Below are positions 9,710-20,319 of a DNA stretch of 64,000 nt, piece after piece; position 1 is the first letter of the stretch; each line of letters starts with the position of its first letter. The stretch comes from Aquatica leii (taxonomy: Eukaryota; Arthropoda; Insecta; Coleoptera; Lampyridae), in assembly GCA_035610365.1 (NCBI GenBank), contig CM069439.1, positions 4,588,001 through 4,652,000 on the forward strand. Direction: 5' to 3'. The translations under genes and the position numbers were made by a program. Below the pieces are notes generated by a model. The model saw nothing but the letters and a program-made list of their open reading frames with translations, searched no databases and was not told the DNA's origin.

Positions 9710-12700
9710 TACTTTTTAAGAAGTTATAATATTATAGTCACTCTCATTTCTCGCTTACACTGATTTTTGAGCAATATAATTGGCGATATTAACTCTTTAT
9801 TACCGTTAAAAATCTGATTTTGCATAAATAGAATAAAAATGTTTACAGTTTTTGAATTAATATCCGCTAAATCAAAACAAGCAAATTTTGTTTTGAAGCT
9901 GTTGAAAAAGAGTTGAAGAAGTGAAGCTTGAGCACGGAAACGATCTTGAATACATGCAAATTTCTTGACATGGTATTGGTGAGAAAGTATTTTTCAAAAG
10001 TCACTAAGCTTTGAAAAGTCTTACTTGAAAAAAATAGTGAAACGATTTTATTAGATACCACATATTTGTTTAATCTAAGAAAAAATTCTGATTACTTTTT
10101 CTTATCCACAACTGCAGCTTTTTCCTAAAATCTGCAATAACTCTCTAAAAGTTTTAAAATGTGCATGTTATTGCTTTGCAGTTTTAGCAAAAGTTAGTTT
10201 CTATAGAGTACGTTATCACGTAAACGTAATCGTGAGTTGAAGCATAGAATAGTCGTATGTTGGGCTCCCATGTCTATACACAGCTTTAAAAAATGGTTTT
10301 AGAGGACTAGTTAGACTAGTTAGTTTGTCTCAAACCATTTTTGGACTCAAGTCAAGTAGCTTTTGAGTCTTTGCGCTTTTAATGATGCTTTTGCAAACGA
10401 AATAATATTATCATTCATAAAGCGTACATAAAAATAAAATGTGTTTACTGTCTGGTCTCATCAAGTTGCAGATCAAATTAATTGGTTTTCGTTTTTTTTT
10501 GTTATTTGATCATTAAGATTCTGAGCTATAGATGAATTTGGCGAATAGTTTTGTTGGATCTTTGAAATTAATTTTCTTGGGAATTCTCACAGCATAATAT
10601 ACATAAACCATTTTAAGCAGCTGGTAGAAAAAGTTTTGCTACAATAGTATGAGGTTTTTTGCACTTTGGACTCTGCATTCGACCTTGAAGGTTGCTGGCA
10701 GTGAGTTGATTGGTACCACGCTTAATACTAAGGGTAGGAATAACTATCACTTTTGTGGAATGTTTCCAAACCATTCCGTTTCAGAAAAATATCATTCCAA
10801 AAGAACGTTAATTTTGAAACGTCATATAACTAGAAACATTACAAAGCAATATAAGCATATTGGACTTCTAAGCGCATGATAGCTTTTTGTGAAAACTAAA
10901 AAACCGATTAAAAAATTAGAATTTTTTTATAATAGTGTTGGATGTACCGATCCGTAAATAGAAAAAAAGAAATTATTAGAAATTTTAGACTTCAATGTTC
11001 AAAATTTCGAATTCGATGCGTTAACATAATTGCAAGTTTAGACCTGTAGAAAGTTTACTTGCAATAAGCGCATTTATGTGATTCGATTTTAGTCGCAACT
11101 TACAGTGTGTGTTATAAAGTCATGTCATGCGAAGCAGGATAAAAAGCAATGAACAGAATCCCTTTTTGACGAGTAATGTGATCGATTTGAAAATGATGCA
11201 ACATCAGACTAATGTAATCCTTTGTCAGAAAGTCCCGAATCGGAGAATGAAACTACTCACCAACATCCACTCAAAAAGGCAAGAAGAAGTGTACAAAAAC
11301 AGACACGAGAAGTATAAAAAAACTGAATGTCTATAAATACGACGTGCCTTCTTCTGGTACAAAAATTTTCTTTTTAACTTCTCTATTATTTTTGTTTTTA
11401 CCGTTATCTCTTAATTTCATATCCATACCTACTTTCTCGATTTTAAAATTTTTTTAAATTTTTTGCAGCTTTTTTTGAATGTAGGTATATATTGTATGAT
11501 ATTCATTTTTGTATTTGGCACTGATTATTTTTTGCAATTTTTATAAAATGAAACAACAATTTAGATTATTTTCTACCGTAGTTTTTAAAGCATGAAAAGG
11601 TTGGTGCTTAAGTACTAAAATTTCGCAAAACGGTTATATTTATTTACGCACTAAATAATAAAATATTTGTTTCTAGTCTTATTTTATCAAAAATTTATTA
11701 GTTTTATACCCTCATCTAATGTATGCCCCTATTAAAACTAAAACGGTCAATGCCCGCTTATTACTATTATTTGTTTGAAGGAAATTTGTCACTTCCTTTA
11801 CTGTAAAGGCGCACTGAAAACATATTCCACAAAAGGCGTTACGATTTGTAAGAAAAAAAAATCCTCAAAGAAAAACGCACGTGACAAACGTCCTTCAAGA
11901 ACGATTTAATTTCAAACGTAAATTAAGTCAGTTAGATTTCATAGACCAGTGCACAACGGTTCCGCCATCTTTACATAAATTTCCTTTAACCAAAAAGGAA
12001 GTAACGAAAGTTGCCTTTGTTAATGATTTTTAATTCTGTTGACTAGATTAACGTAAATTTTTTATTACGTTGTAGCTGGTGACGTTTAAACAAAGCGTGA
12101 TTTGTCATAACCGTGTTAAAGCTCGGCTTAGCTTAGGATAAAACATCCTTCAATATAAAAACCTGACTCTATTGTCACCATATTAAAGTTTAGTCTTCTG
12201 AAAATAAAAGTTTTTGTTAGCTTCCTATTTCCTTATTTAATTTAAGTAAAGGAAACAATTAAAGTATAAAAAGTATACAGTTACATGAGTTAACGTAGAT
12301 TAAGGTCATTAACTGTTGCTTTGTTATGTTTTTCTTAGTGGGTCGAGGACTAAGAGCTAAGAACCGCAGATGCATCAGCTATTAAGCTTATTAACACCAC
12401 TAAATGGGTTTTTGCTTGTTAACTGTTTTTAAAAGAATACTATTTTTAAAGGAAAAAAGTAATCAGACTTCCTTCCTATGGGCTTTAGACATTTAAATTT
12501 TTGAAATTCTAAGTATGTAATTGCACGGTTACTAATTACTCAGCTTTATAGATTAAAACATAGAAATGAGGAAAGAAAGATAAGCCAAATATAGACTATA
12601 TAATAAGTGTTGATTGAAGGAGTTTCTATTTTTGCACGAGAAGAAGATATCTTAAAAATATTTGAAAATGTACTACTATATTTGAGGACAAAATGCATGA

Positions 12701-12840
12701 AAACTATTGTAGCAGAGCGAAGGTCGTGTATACCAAAAATGGGATCGTCAATTATTTTTTGAATAGTACCATTGTTTTTGAAAATAACGGTTTAACGCTA
12801 TTTCAGGATAGTAGAATTCAGGTTTTCACGGGTTGCATTT
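9710..12840. other. No gene recognised
   Basis: AT-rich sequence. Frames of 60-76 codons near 9867-10061 (minus), 10649-10879 (plus) and 11127-11336 (plus) show no known motif and no coding-like context. The part just after 9700 may still hold degraded Harbinger 3' sequence. Confidence 0.5.
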
Positions 12841-13952
12841 GTATTACAATTTTCCATTCTGGATAATTCCAGTGTTGTCGGTATCACACAAGCTGAGCTT
12901 TTGTCACACGTCGTAGTGGACATCTTCAGAGCCTGGAATAAACTCATTAATTGCGCCGTGAAGTCTCGCTGTTATAGACCGGCCTCTGAACAATAAATCT
13001 GGTTTTCAAATCTCCGGTAAAAGAAAATTCGAGACTCGGTTAATATTAAAAGAATTTTTAATTATTTCAATAGATTCCCTAATTTTTCGCTGATAGTAAT
13101 TAAAAACATTAGCCAAAATCTTAGTGTTTTTAAACAAAATTTGATAACCGGTTTCTAGCACGTGTTCCGCCACCGCTGACTTAGAATATTGTGCTACTTA
13201 ATACGAATTCTTAGTCTTCTACCCGTTTCTCCTATGTATGCACGACCACAAGAGCAAGGATGCTATAAACGTCGTCAGATTGAAAAAGAATAACGTAATT
13301 CACCGAATTTAAGAGTTAACTCAATTTAGGAAGAGTAGAAAACCGAGTAATAACATTGTGTTTAGACAATATTTTTCTTATACGGTTCGTGGTAGCCTTG
13401 GCATAGGGTAGATAAGCGAAAAAGTTGAAATATAGAATCTGCTGTTATTCTTAGTTTCGCATACGTCAGCTTTGTTATCTATTCTTTAATACTTTTTCTA
13501 TTGTAATTATTTGCGACTAACACCTTGACTAGATAATTTAATTCTTTTTGAAGATTTTGGGATTGACTTAAGAATACAGCTTTGTACACTAAAGAATTCA
13601 CTACTGATAATTTCTGAGAAGGGTGATGGTGAGACGACCCATCTGTATCTATCTGTATGGATAAGTTTTTGATAAACTGAACGTGATAATGAATCATCTT
13701 TATTTCGAATAACTAAAACGTTCAAAAATGGTAAATAGAAATTTGGATTTAACTCTATAATAAAACGAATATTTTGATGAATTAGGTTTAAATGACATAG
13801 AAATTTCTTGAGCGTAGAAGAACCATGTTGCCAACTAACAAAAGTGTCATCCACGTATTTGTACCGGCACTTGGGTTTTAGATCAATGGATAAAGCTTTT
13901 TTCCCAATATCCTCCATAAATATATTAGTAACAACCGTTAAAACGAAGAAGC
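12841..13952 (-). mobile_element. Penelope-like element, left piece (RT 3' half, GIY-YIG, tail)
   Basis: Minus-strand reading from 13952: TNIFMEDIGKKAL, then KPKCRYKYVDDTFVSW near 13830-13880 (RT motif C, YVDD intact), LPFLNVLVIRNKD near 13700, and YQKLIHTDRYRW near 13650; all are hallmark PLE RT blocks. Further down, in other frames, CSCGRAYIGETGRRL near 13210-13250 is the GIY-YIG nuclease start, followed by SAVAEHVLETGYQ near 13160-13190 and an IRESIEIIKN block near 13075. The order RT then GIY-YIG is that of canonical Penelope elements, which prime at nicked DNA made by the nuclease. The frame is interrupted by stops. The rest of the RT is at 18191-18860, beyond the gypsy insertion. Confidence 0.88.
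12891..12933 (-). ncRNA. Hammerhead-ribozyme-like motif in the PLE tail
   Basis: On the minus strand CTGAAGA (12923-12929) is followed by an imperfect hairpin (TGTCCAC...GTGTGACA) and AAAAGCTC (12895-12902). Flanks GGCT and AGCT can pair as stem I. This resembles the hammerhead layout CUGANGA - stem II - GAAA - NUH, with G12 changed to A. Hammerhead motifs are known from pseudo-LTRs of PLEs. Activity is doubtful because of the substitution. Confidence 0.4.
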
Positions 13953-14196
13953 TGTGGTGACTTACTTTGGCAGTGCTCAATGAAACGCAAACTTTGTATA
14001 TATTTTAGTTAGTTTTTTTTAGTTTTTTTCAGAATTAGGAATTCGACGACGGTCATCACTTGTGAACAGGCCGGATGATATCGTTGTTCATTTTTATGTG
14101 TTTTTATATTTAAATGCTGCTACTTTATAAAACGTCTTCTTAATTATGGTTTTCAAGTGTAGTAAGCACCCACTTACATAAAAAGGCCGCTAAAAA
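13953..14196 (+). repeat. 5' LTR of the CsRn1-type element
   Basis: It starts TGTGGTGACTTAC and ends CCGCTAAAAA. It shares nearly all its length with the 3' LTR; the main difference is a ~13-bp segment (around GAAGTTGGTGTTTTG) present only in the 3' copy, plus scattered substitutions. The end is set by where the two copies diverge. Confidence 0.88.
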
Positions 14197-14197
14197 T

Positions 14198-14215
14198 TGG
14201 TGACCACGACGTGAT
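14198..14215 (+). promoter_or_regulatory. Primer-binding site, tRNA-Trp type
   Basis: TGGTGACCACGACGTGAT lies one base after the LTR. It is complementary to the 3' end of insect tRNA-Trp apart from one mismatch (A in place of C at the ninth base). Use of tRNA-Trp is established for CsRn1-clade elements. Confidence 0.8.
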
Positions 14216-14315
14216 GTAAGTGGAAAAAAAAAGACTAAAAGTTCGTGAGGCACGTGGTTTGAAAAACTCAAAATTCGGTTGTAGTGTATGTTCACCGGTA
14301 TTAACTCAGGCAAAC

Positions 14316-15050
14316 ATGACGGAAGAACAAACGCCGGAACGCAACGAAGAGGTTTGTTGAGTTTTGTTGAAAGTACCGGAATTCTGGAAAGAGCAACCCC
14401 AGTTTTGGTTCTATTGGTTAGAGGCCCAATTCAGAAGCGCTGGTATCACGCAAGATACGAGGAAATTTGACCATACAGTAGCTTCGCAAAACTGCGACAC
14501 AATCGCAGAGGTCTATGACCTAATTTCAAATCCACCGACTACCGGAAAATTTGACGCCTTGAAACACAGGCTCATCCAATCATTTTCTCACTCCGAGTCA
14601 AAGATAATCCAAAAACTTCTCAGTGGAATGACCTTGGGATATGATAAGCCTTTGCAACTTCTTCACAAGATGCAGATGCTGAATAACAACCAAATACAGG
14701 CTGGCATTCTCAAGACCTTATGGTTAGACCACTTACTCACAAGTATTCGTCCTGTGCTCACCGTGAGCAAGGAAGACCTGGGTATCTTGGCTAACATGGC
14801 CGACAGAATTTCTGAAATCGTCCACCATGTGAGTGTGGTATCGACAAGTGAGCCGAAGATGGAAGACAAAATGGAGGCCTTGTGTGTGCAGATAGAAGCT
14901 CTCACGAAGGAAATGCAAGACCTCAACCAAGAGAGGACTGCAAGAAGCCGCAACAAAAGCCAGTCGAGGGCATGATTTAAGTCGAGAAACCCAAGTTATT
15001 GCTGGTATCACAACCGATTTGGGGAAAGGTTAACAAAATGTACCCAGCCC
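14316..15050 (+). pseudogene. CsRn1-type gag with CHCC zinc finger
   Basis: The ATG at 14316 is in frame with the main gag block, with a TGA at 14358 after 14 codons. From 14364 the frame runs to 14975 with VPEFWKEQPQFWFYWLEAQF, a capsid start typical of CsRn1-like Gag, then SNPPTTGKFDALKHRLIQSF and KLLSGMTLGYDKPLQLLHKM. After a +1/-1 shift near 14970 the frame gives CWYHNRFGERLTKCTQPC near 15001-15054, a C-H-C-C knuckle that binds RNA in this clade. Gag forms the particle that packages element RNA. The early stop and the frame change mean no full Gag can be made. Confidence 0.85.
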
Positions 15051-15079
15051 TGCAGTTTCCAGCAAAGACAGGAAAACTA

Positions 15080-15420
15080 ATGAGGGGGAAGATAGTTGCG
15101 ACAATCGGACCCCCGAAGCAATCATGCCGCTTGTTTGTATTAGACTATATGTTAAAAATTAAAATCTTCCACCGCACCATACATTCAAGAGCCGAATAAA
15201 CAATAACCTAACTCTGTACACTGCCGATAGTTCTCCAATTCCAACATATGGCATAGAAACTGTAACATTAAACTTTGGCTTGCGAAGAAATTTTACATAG
15301 AACTTTGTTATAGCAAATGTAACCCATGTTATTATTGGAGCAGATTTCCGGCATAATTTCAAGTTACTACCATATGTAGCAAATAAAAGTCTTGTAGATT
15401 TGACAACATCTTTATCGAGC
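15080..15420 (+). pseudogene. Retropepsin region lacking the active-site motif
   Basis: SCRLFVLDYMLKIKIF near 15124-15170 is the start of a CsRn1 protease, and LTLYTADSSPIPTYG with VIIGADF near 15340 is its end. The D-S/T-G-A motif expected between them is absent; instead there is about 35 bp of unrelated frame with a stop. The most likely cause is a small deletion or replacement. Without it the polyprotein could not be processed. Confidence 0.7.
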
Positions 15421-16330
15421 AAGTGCACGAGTAGAGCATGCAGCGTGATGGAAGTTAGAACCACTCCAGATACCAACCCATATTGGACTATTGTAAATAT
15501 GTTTCCAAACCTGTTACGACCAATACCACGGTTGGTGGAAAATCAATGCAGCGTGTACCACCACCTTGAGACAAAAGGACTGCCAGTGTTCGCGAGACTG
15601 AGAAGAGTCTCTCTAGAGAAATTGGCCGCAGCAAAAAAAGAAATTAATTTCCTTCTTGAAAATGGCTTTGTTCGACCGTCCTCATCATGTTGGTCGAGCC
15701 CTCTACACATGGTACAAAAACACGACAAAAGTTGGCGTCCATGTGGAGATTATCGTAAACTGAATGGGATCACAAAGCCCGATAGATATCCAATTCCTCA
15801 TATTCAGGATTTCTCACAAAACCTGAAGGGCAAGAGCGTGTTTACAAAAATTGACTTGACAAAAGCGTTCCATCAAATACCCATTCATCCAGAAGATGTA
15901 CCTAAAACAGCTGTAACGACACCTTTTGGGCTATACGAGTATGTCAAAATGCCATTCGGTTTGCGAAATGCGGCACAGACATTGCAAAGATTCCTCGATC
16001 AAATCTGTCGAGATTTCACCTTTGCGTACGTTTATGTGGACAATATATTGATCGCATCTGATTCAGAAGAGGAACCCAAAAAGCATGTTAAAGCAGTCCT
16101 ACAGAGGTTAAACAAATACGGAATTGTGATAAATGTTAGCAAGTGTGTATTCGGTGCTAGTGAGGTGGAGTTTCTGGGCGTGTGAGTAATGACAAAAGGT
16201 ATTAAACCACTACCCGAGAAAGTCTCTGCAATCCGAAAGCTCCCTTTACCATGCACTATTAAGCAACTTAGAAGATTCCTGGGAATTTGGTACCCATCTA
16301 TCGCAGATGGATACCAAATGCAGCTAAATT
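15420..16330 (+). pseudogene. Ty3/gypsy reverse transcriptase
   Basis: The frame carries the RT blocks in order: [42 protein letters not shown] (motif A with its Asp), [17 protein letters not shown], and VYVDNILIA at about 16030-16056. The last is the YxDD box with the second Asp changed to Asn (codon 16042-16044), which should abolish polymerisation. The frame ends at a TGA just after EVEFLGV near 16183, and the thumb region continues in another frame (KPLPEKVSAIRKLP, then IKQLRRFLGI) with a short inverted duplication near 16285-16315 (TACCCATCTATCGCAGATGG, then TACC). Confidence 0.9.
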
Positions 16331-16384
16331 ACAGAAGTCACTGACAAACTTATTAGCCAATTGCACCAGCAAAAACCAAATTAT

Positions 16385-16829
16385 CGAGTAGAACAATTCG
16401 GCAACTAAAGTTTTCGACGAAGTTAAAGAAGCACTTGCCGCTCCTATAGAATTGGTGTACCTACAGGCAGATGCTCATCCTAGTCTATACACAGATGCAT
16501 CTGATCCTGCAAGTGAAGCAGTACTTCAACAACACACAGTAGCAGGAGATCAACCAATATCCTTCTTTTCAAGAAAGTTAACTTCAACCGAACGTAAGTA
16601 CAGCACTTACGATAGGGAACTACTAGCAGTTTATTCAAGTTTTCGTCACTTTCAACATTTCTTAGAAGGAAAACAATTCACAGTATTTACGGATCACAAA
16701 CTTCTTACTTACATTTTCAAACAAAAGCATGAAAGAAAGAAAGAAATGAATGAAGAATTCCAGGAACTGTTACAAAATCCTAACCACAGCCGTAACATTC
16801 AAAAAGTGAAAATACCGAACTGTGAGTAA
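16385..16829 (+). pseudogene. Ty3/gypsy RNase H
   Basis: SLYTDASDPASEAVLQQ near 16480-16530 (first Asp), ISFFSRKLTSTERKYSTYDRE near 16557 (Glu region) and FTVFTDHKLLTYIFKQ near 16676-16724 (third Asp) are the RNase H blocks following RT. This domain removes RNA from the DNA hybrid. The connection to integrase, which normally carries a DIRHISGKDN-like block, is missing after about 16740, so a deletion is likely there. Confidence 0.88.
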
Positions 16830-16849
16830 TTAATTTATTGCGACTTAAA

Positions 16850-17870
16850 CAATAATGTAGTCCGACCTTGCATTCCAAGGAAATTCCGAAAGACCGCCTT
16901 TCTAAAAATACACAATTTAGCTCATCTTGGGGTTAAAGCAACCCGAAAGGTAATATTGGACAGGTTTGTTTGGCCAGGAGCTAACGGAGACATCTTAAAG
17001 TGGACGAAGGAGTGTATTGCATGCCAAAAAGCAAAAATCAACCGCAATACCAAGACGGCAATGCAGGCAATACGAACTCTTGATCATAGGATTGCGGACA
17101 TACATGTTGGTTTAGTGGGGCCATTGCCACCATCTCGGGATTACAGATATTTGCTAACCATCATCGACTGCTACACCAGATGGCTCGAGGCAATTCCCGT
17201 TAAAGAAGTAACAGCAGCCACCGTAGCAGAAAACATGTATACACACTGGATATCAAGATTCGGAATCCCTCATAAGATCACAACAGACCTCGGTAGGCAA
17301 TTTAAAAGCGACCTATTTAGAAGTCGAACAAGATTAGTAGGAATCCATCACATAAAAACAACCGCGTATCATCCCCAAGCGAATAGAGCTGTGGAAAGAT
17401 TTCATCGTAGTTTAAAAACTGCAATAATGTGTGTAAATAATGTGCGATGGACAGATGTGCTATCAACAGTGTTATTAATTTTAAGGAATTCGTATAAAAA
17501 AGATCTAAAATGTACATCAGCAGAACTGGTGTACGGAACAGCTCTACGATTACCGGGAGAATTACTCCATGCATCAACAAATAAAACACACCAAACTAAA
17601 TTTGCCGAACAGCTTAGCAGAGTAATGTCGGAGATTAGACCAGTACCCGCAAGTAACCATGCGACACAAAGGTTTTTGTCCACCCGAACTTAAACGTTGC
17701 AACACATGTGTTCGTTCGAATAGATAAAGTTCGACCACCATTAACTGCACTCTTCGACGGAAAATACTTCGTTCTAAAAATAAAAGGTTACGAAAAAAGA
17801 ATATCACTAGATCGCTTGGAACCAGCATTTTTATCGCAAGAAACAAAGGTCAGGGAAGAGCATTCGTAAC
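16850..17870 (+). pseudogene. Ty3/gypsy integrase
   Basis: The zinc-binding N-terminus is seen as HNLAH and ECIACQKAK (HHCC). In the core, the first catalytic Asp is replaced by Gly ([11 protein letters not shown], codon 17109-17111); the second is kept in [10 protein letters not shown] near 17280 and the Glu in [12 protein letters not shown] near 17382-17415. After a frame change near 17675 the C-terminal domain continues (VATHVFVRIDKVRPP, then RISLDRLEPAFL) to a TAA at 17866-17868. It would insert element DNA into chromosomes; the Asp to Gly change should block that. Confidence 0.9.
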
Positions 17871-17920
17871 CAAGAAGCATCCAGTAACCTAAGAAAATTC
17901 GTTTGTTTTACCAACTCTCT

Positions 17921-17930
17921 GGAAGGGGAG
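17921..17930 (+). promoter_or_regulatory. Polypurine tract
   Basis: GGAAGGGGAG lies three bases before the 3' LTR, where the primer for plus-strand DNA synthesis is expected. Confidence 0.75.
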
Positions 17931-17933
17931 TAA

Positions 17934-18190
17934 TGTGGTGACTTACTTTGGTAGTGCTCAATGAAACGCAAACTTTGTATATATTTTAGTTAGTTCTTTT
18001 AGTTTCTTTCAGAATTGAAGTTGGTGTTTTGGGAATTCGACGACGGTGATCATTTGTGAACAGGCCGCATGGTATCGTTGTTCATTTTTATGTGTTTTTA
18101 TATTTAAATGGTGTTACTTTATAAAAGGTCTTCTTAATTATGGTTTTCAAGTGTAGTAAGCACCCACTTACATAAAAAGACCGCTAAAAA
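17934..18190 (+). repeat. 3' LTR of the CsRn1-type element
   Basis: It starts TGTGGTGACTTAC and ends CCGCTAAAAA like the 5' LTR, and is 13 bp longer because of the segment noted there. The divergence between the LTRs is visible but small, so the insertion is old but younger than the PLE it interrupts. Confidence 0.88.
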
Positions 18191-18860
18191 CCCATAGCGC
18201 ATCCTGGTGTTTGTGATTAAAACTTTTCTCAAAAAGTAAAATATGTAGACATGTCTCCTGCAATATTGTTCCCGCTGAATAAAGATCTGAAATGTTAATT
18301 AAATCAGGTACCAGCACGTTAGTAAACAAAAACTCAACATCAAAACTAACCAAAATTACGGTCGGTTGCAAACGAAAATTATGCAACTTCTGAACAAAAT
18401 TCCCAGAAATAAGTATAAATGACTCAGTCTTACCTGCTAAAGGTTTTAATAAACTTTCAATATATTTAAAAATTTTATAAGTAAGTGAATTTATAGCGCT
18501 GACAATAGGTTAAATGGAGGAGTTTTAGAATATTTTGATATTAAAAGTGTTTTATTGGCTTCATTAATTGACGACACTTTTATAAGCCTGGAAAATGCTT
18601 TTTAAATAGAGAAAAAAGGATCTTTAAAAATTACTTTATACGAGCGGTCTGAGAGAAGATTGGAGATGTTGTTATCATAATCTGATGGATTCATAATAAC
18701 AGCGTTAAGAATGACGAAAGCTTAGTGTGATAACGAGAATTATCTAGAATGGAAAATTATAATATCTCAGGATAGTCTCAACAAACTTTTGAATCCATAC
18801 TATTGCCTTAGGTGGTTTCCTCACGTTATTTTTATCAACAATTTTTCAGTTTTTTTAGAA
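18191..18860 (-). mobile_element. Penelope-like element, right piece (RT 5' half)
   Basis: Minus-strand reading down to the gypsy insertion: PIVSAIN-like and TYKIFKYIESLLKPLAGKTESF near 18420-18490, then VILVSFDVEFLFTNV near 18320-18360 (RT motif A), and a degraded FEKSFNHKH...ALWG block at 18195-18240 that matches the start of the 'AMGSPLSP' motif. The other side of the gypsy element resumes at TVVTNIFME, so the insertion lies in that motif. Upstream of about 18500 the frame is heavily broken; a KPPKAIVWIQK-like remnant near 18790-18815 may be the N-terminal part. Confidence 0.82.
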
Positions 18861-19094
18861 TTTGTAACAACCAGTTTGTGATAGAATGGTTACCGAAAGA
18901 CGCTATAAAAATTTTTTAAACTGATTTCGGAGAACCTGGGAACAGATTCTCTATTTTTTCAATGCATTTAAAACTTAAAACAAAACAGTTAGTTTTTTGT
19001 CAAGAACGGTTCCTGAATACTTCTGTGACATCCTTGTTTCCAAGATAACCACGCATAACAAGGAAAATGTTATTCTTTTGTTTTTTGGCAATTG

Positions 19095-20310
19095 TGTGTT
19101 TAAATTAGTTGCATTTTATGCCATTGACTCTAGCATCAGGAACAATTAGCACTTCTGGCAGAGGAAATACTACAACGTTGGCAATGTGTAATGCTGTTGG
19201 AAGAAAAACGCCATCTTTAGAAGTGTTTAGAGGGGTTAACATATGGGATCAGTGGGTGGTTTCCAAAAATAAACAATATCCACGCCGTATGCTGCCACTA
19301 AAAAGAGGTAAATGGGTTCTGCAATTTTAATTATATGTGACGGTCATGGATCACACATCGATGCTTCTTTAATACAAACTGCTAGAAGAGAACAAATAAC
19401 AATAATGAAATTACCGACGTATCTTTTACAACCCTTCGATTTAAGTGTTTTTAAATCATTTAAAGCACATTGGGATGAAATCTTGAACAACAACAAAAGT
19501 TAGTATAAAGATACTGTAAAGTTATTGCGAAAATCGTGGTGCTAACGACCAGCAAAAAGAAATAAAGTTTTTATGTCAATCCTAGAAGGAAGTGAATTCG
19601 GAGATGATTAAGAACGGTTTTCAAAAAACTAGAATTTTTTGCCTTGATAATGAAGTTTTTCCAAAAAACATGTTTTCTCGAACTACTCTAAAAAGACAAA
19701 AGGACGAATTTCAAGAAAAAAAAATCACTGCACTGAACCATCAAAATAACAAACAAAAAGTCTAAGTAAGATCCTTGATGAAAATATTTCTAACGACAAA
19801 CAAGAAGCTGGCCCATCCAATATTCATGACAAACATGTTTCAAATGAAAAACTTACTACAAAAAAGACACAAATGACATTTGAACAGTTGTTGCTAAGAA
19901 CAGTTACTCAGAAACCAGTAATACTTAAAAAAATTAAGGAAACTACAGTCTGACCTTCTTACCAATAAACAAGTACTAAATAGACTTGAAGAAAAGCCAG
20001 GTTCAAAAAAAAAGTTAAGTAGAATAAGAAAACACTGCAAGCTGCGGGTAGTGGCGAGGAATACAAAAATCCTGAGTTTATAGAATCCGATGAATTTATT
20101 CAAGAGTAAAGCAATTTATAAAACGATTCTGTTATGAAAGTGGATTCTTGGGTCCTTGTTGAACATGCTTCACAAAAATATATTAGACATTGACAAATTA
20201 AATTAACAAAGTCAAAAAAAGATCATTTTGTTTGGCTTGATGTTGAAGACAGATACAATTTACCCCGAAGATATAGTATTGTCTTAACCGCTAATAACGA
20301 GACGTGAAAT
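19095..20310 (+). pseudogene. Pogo/Tigger-like transposase (DDE_1), 3' two-thirds
   Basis: TISTSGRGNTTTLAMCNAVG near 19145-19205, VFRGVN near 19218, then ILIICDGHGSHIDASLIQTA near 19324-19382 (catalytic Asp in CDGHGSH) and KLPTYLLQPFDLSVFKSFK near 19408-19461 are the DDE_1 core of insect pogo-like transposases. After several frame changes, DSWVLVEHASQKYIRH near 20140-20190 and DHFVWLDVEDRY near 20222-20260 give the C-terminal module common to these proteins. The CENP-B-like DNA-binding N-terminus is not visible before 19095. Stops and shifts make it inactive. No terminal inverted repeats were found. Confidence 0.78.
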
Positions 20311-20319
20311 TTTAATGAT

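Larger units (their letters stand above)
13953..18190 (+). mobile_element. CsRn1-type Ty3/gypsy retrotransposon, full structure, inactive
   Basis: The element has two LTRs (13953-14196 and 17934-18190), a primer-binding site matching tRNA-Trp, gag, a degraded protease, RT, RNase H, integrase and a purine-rich tract before the 3' LTR, in the usual Ty3/gypsy order (integrase last). A zinc finger of CHCC type after gag and the tRNA-Trp primer are features of the CsRn1 clade. There is no env. It is inserted in the RT domain of a minus-strand PLE; the two PLE halves are collinear across it. No clear target duplication could be read (flanks gaagc and cccat). Stops, frameshifts, a deletion at the protease active site and two catalytic substitutions show it is inactive. 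Confidence 0.9.

Noticed and set aside
10649..10879. Possible small host gene (76 codons)
   Set aside because: No recognisable domain, no promoter or splice context, and composition like its non-coding surroundings.
14663..17846. Minus-strand frames of 61-105 codons opposite the CsRn1 gypsy gag and pol
   Set aside because: The plus strand carries the ordered gag, RT, RNase H and integrase motifs; the reverse frames have none.
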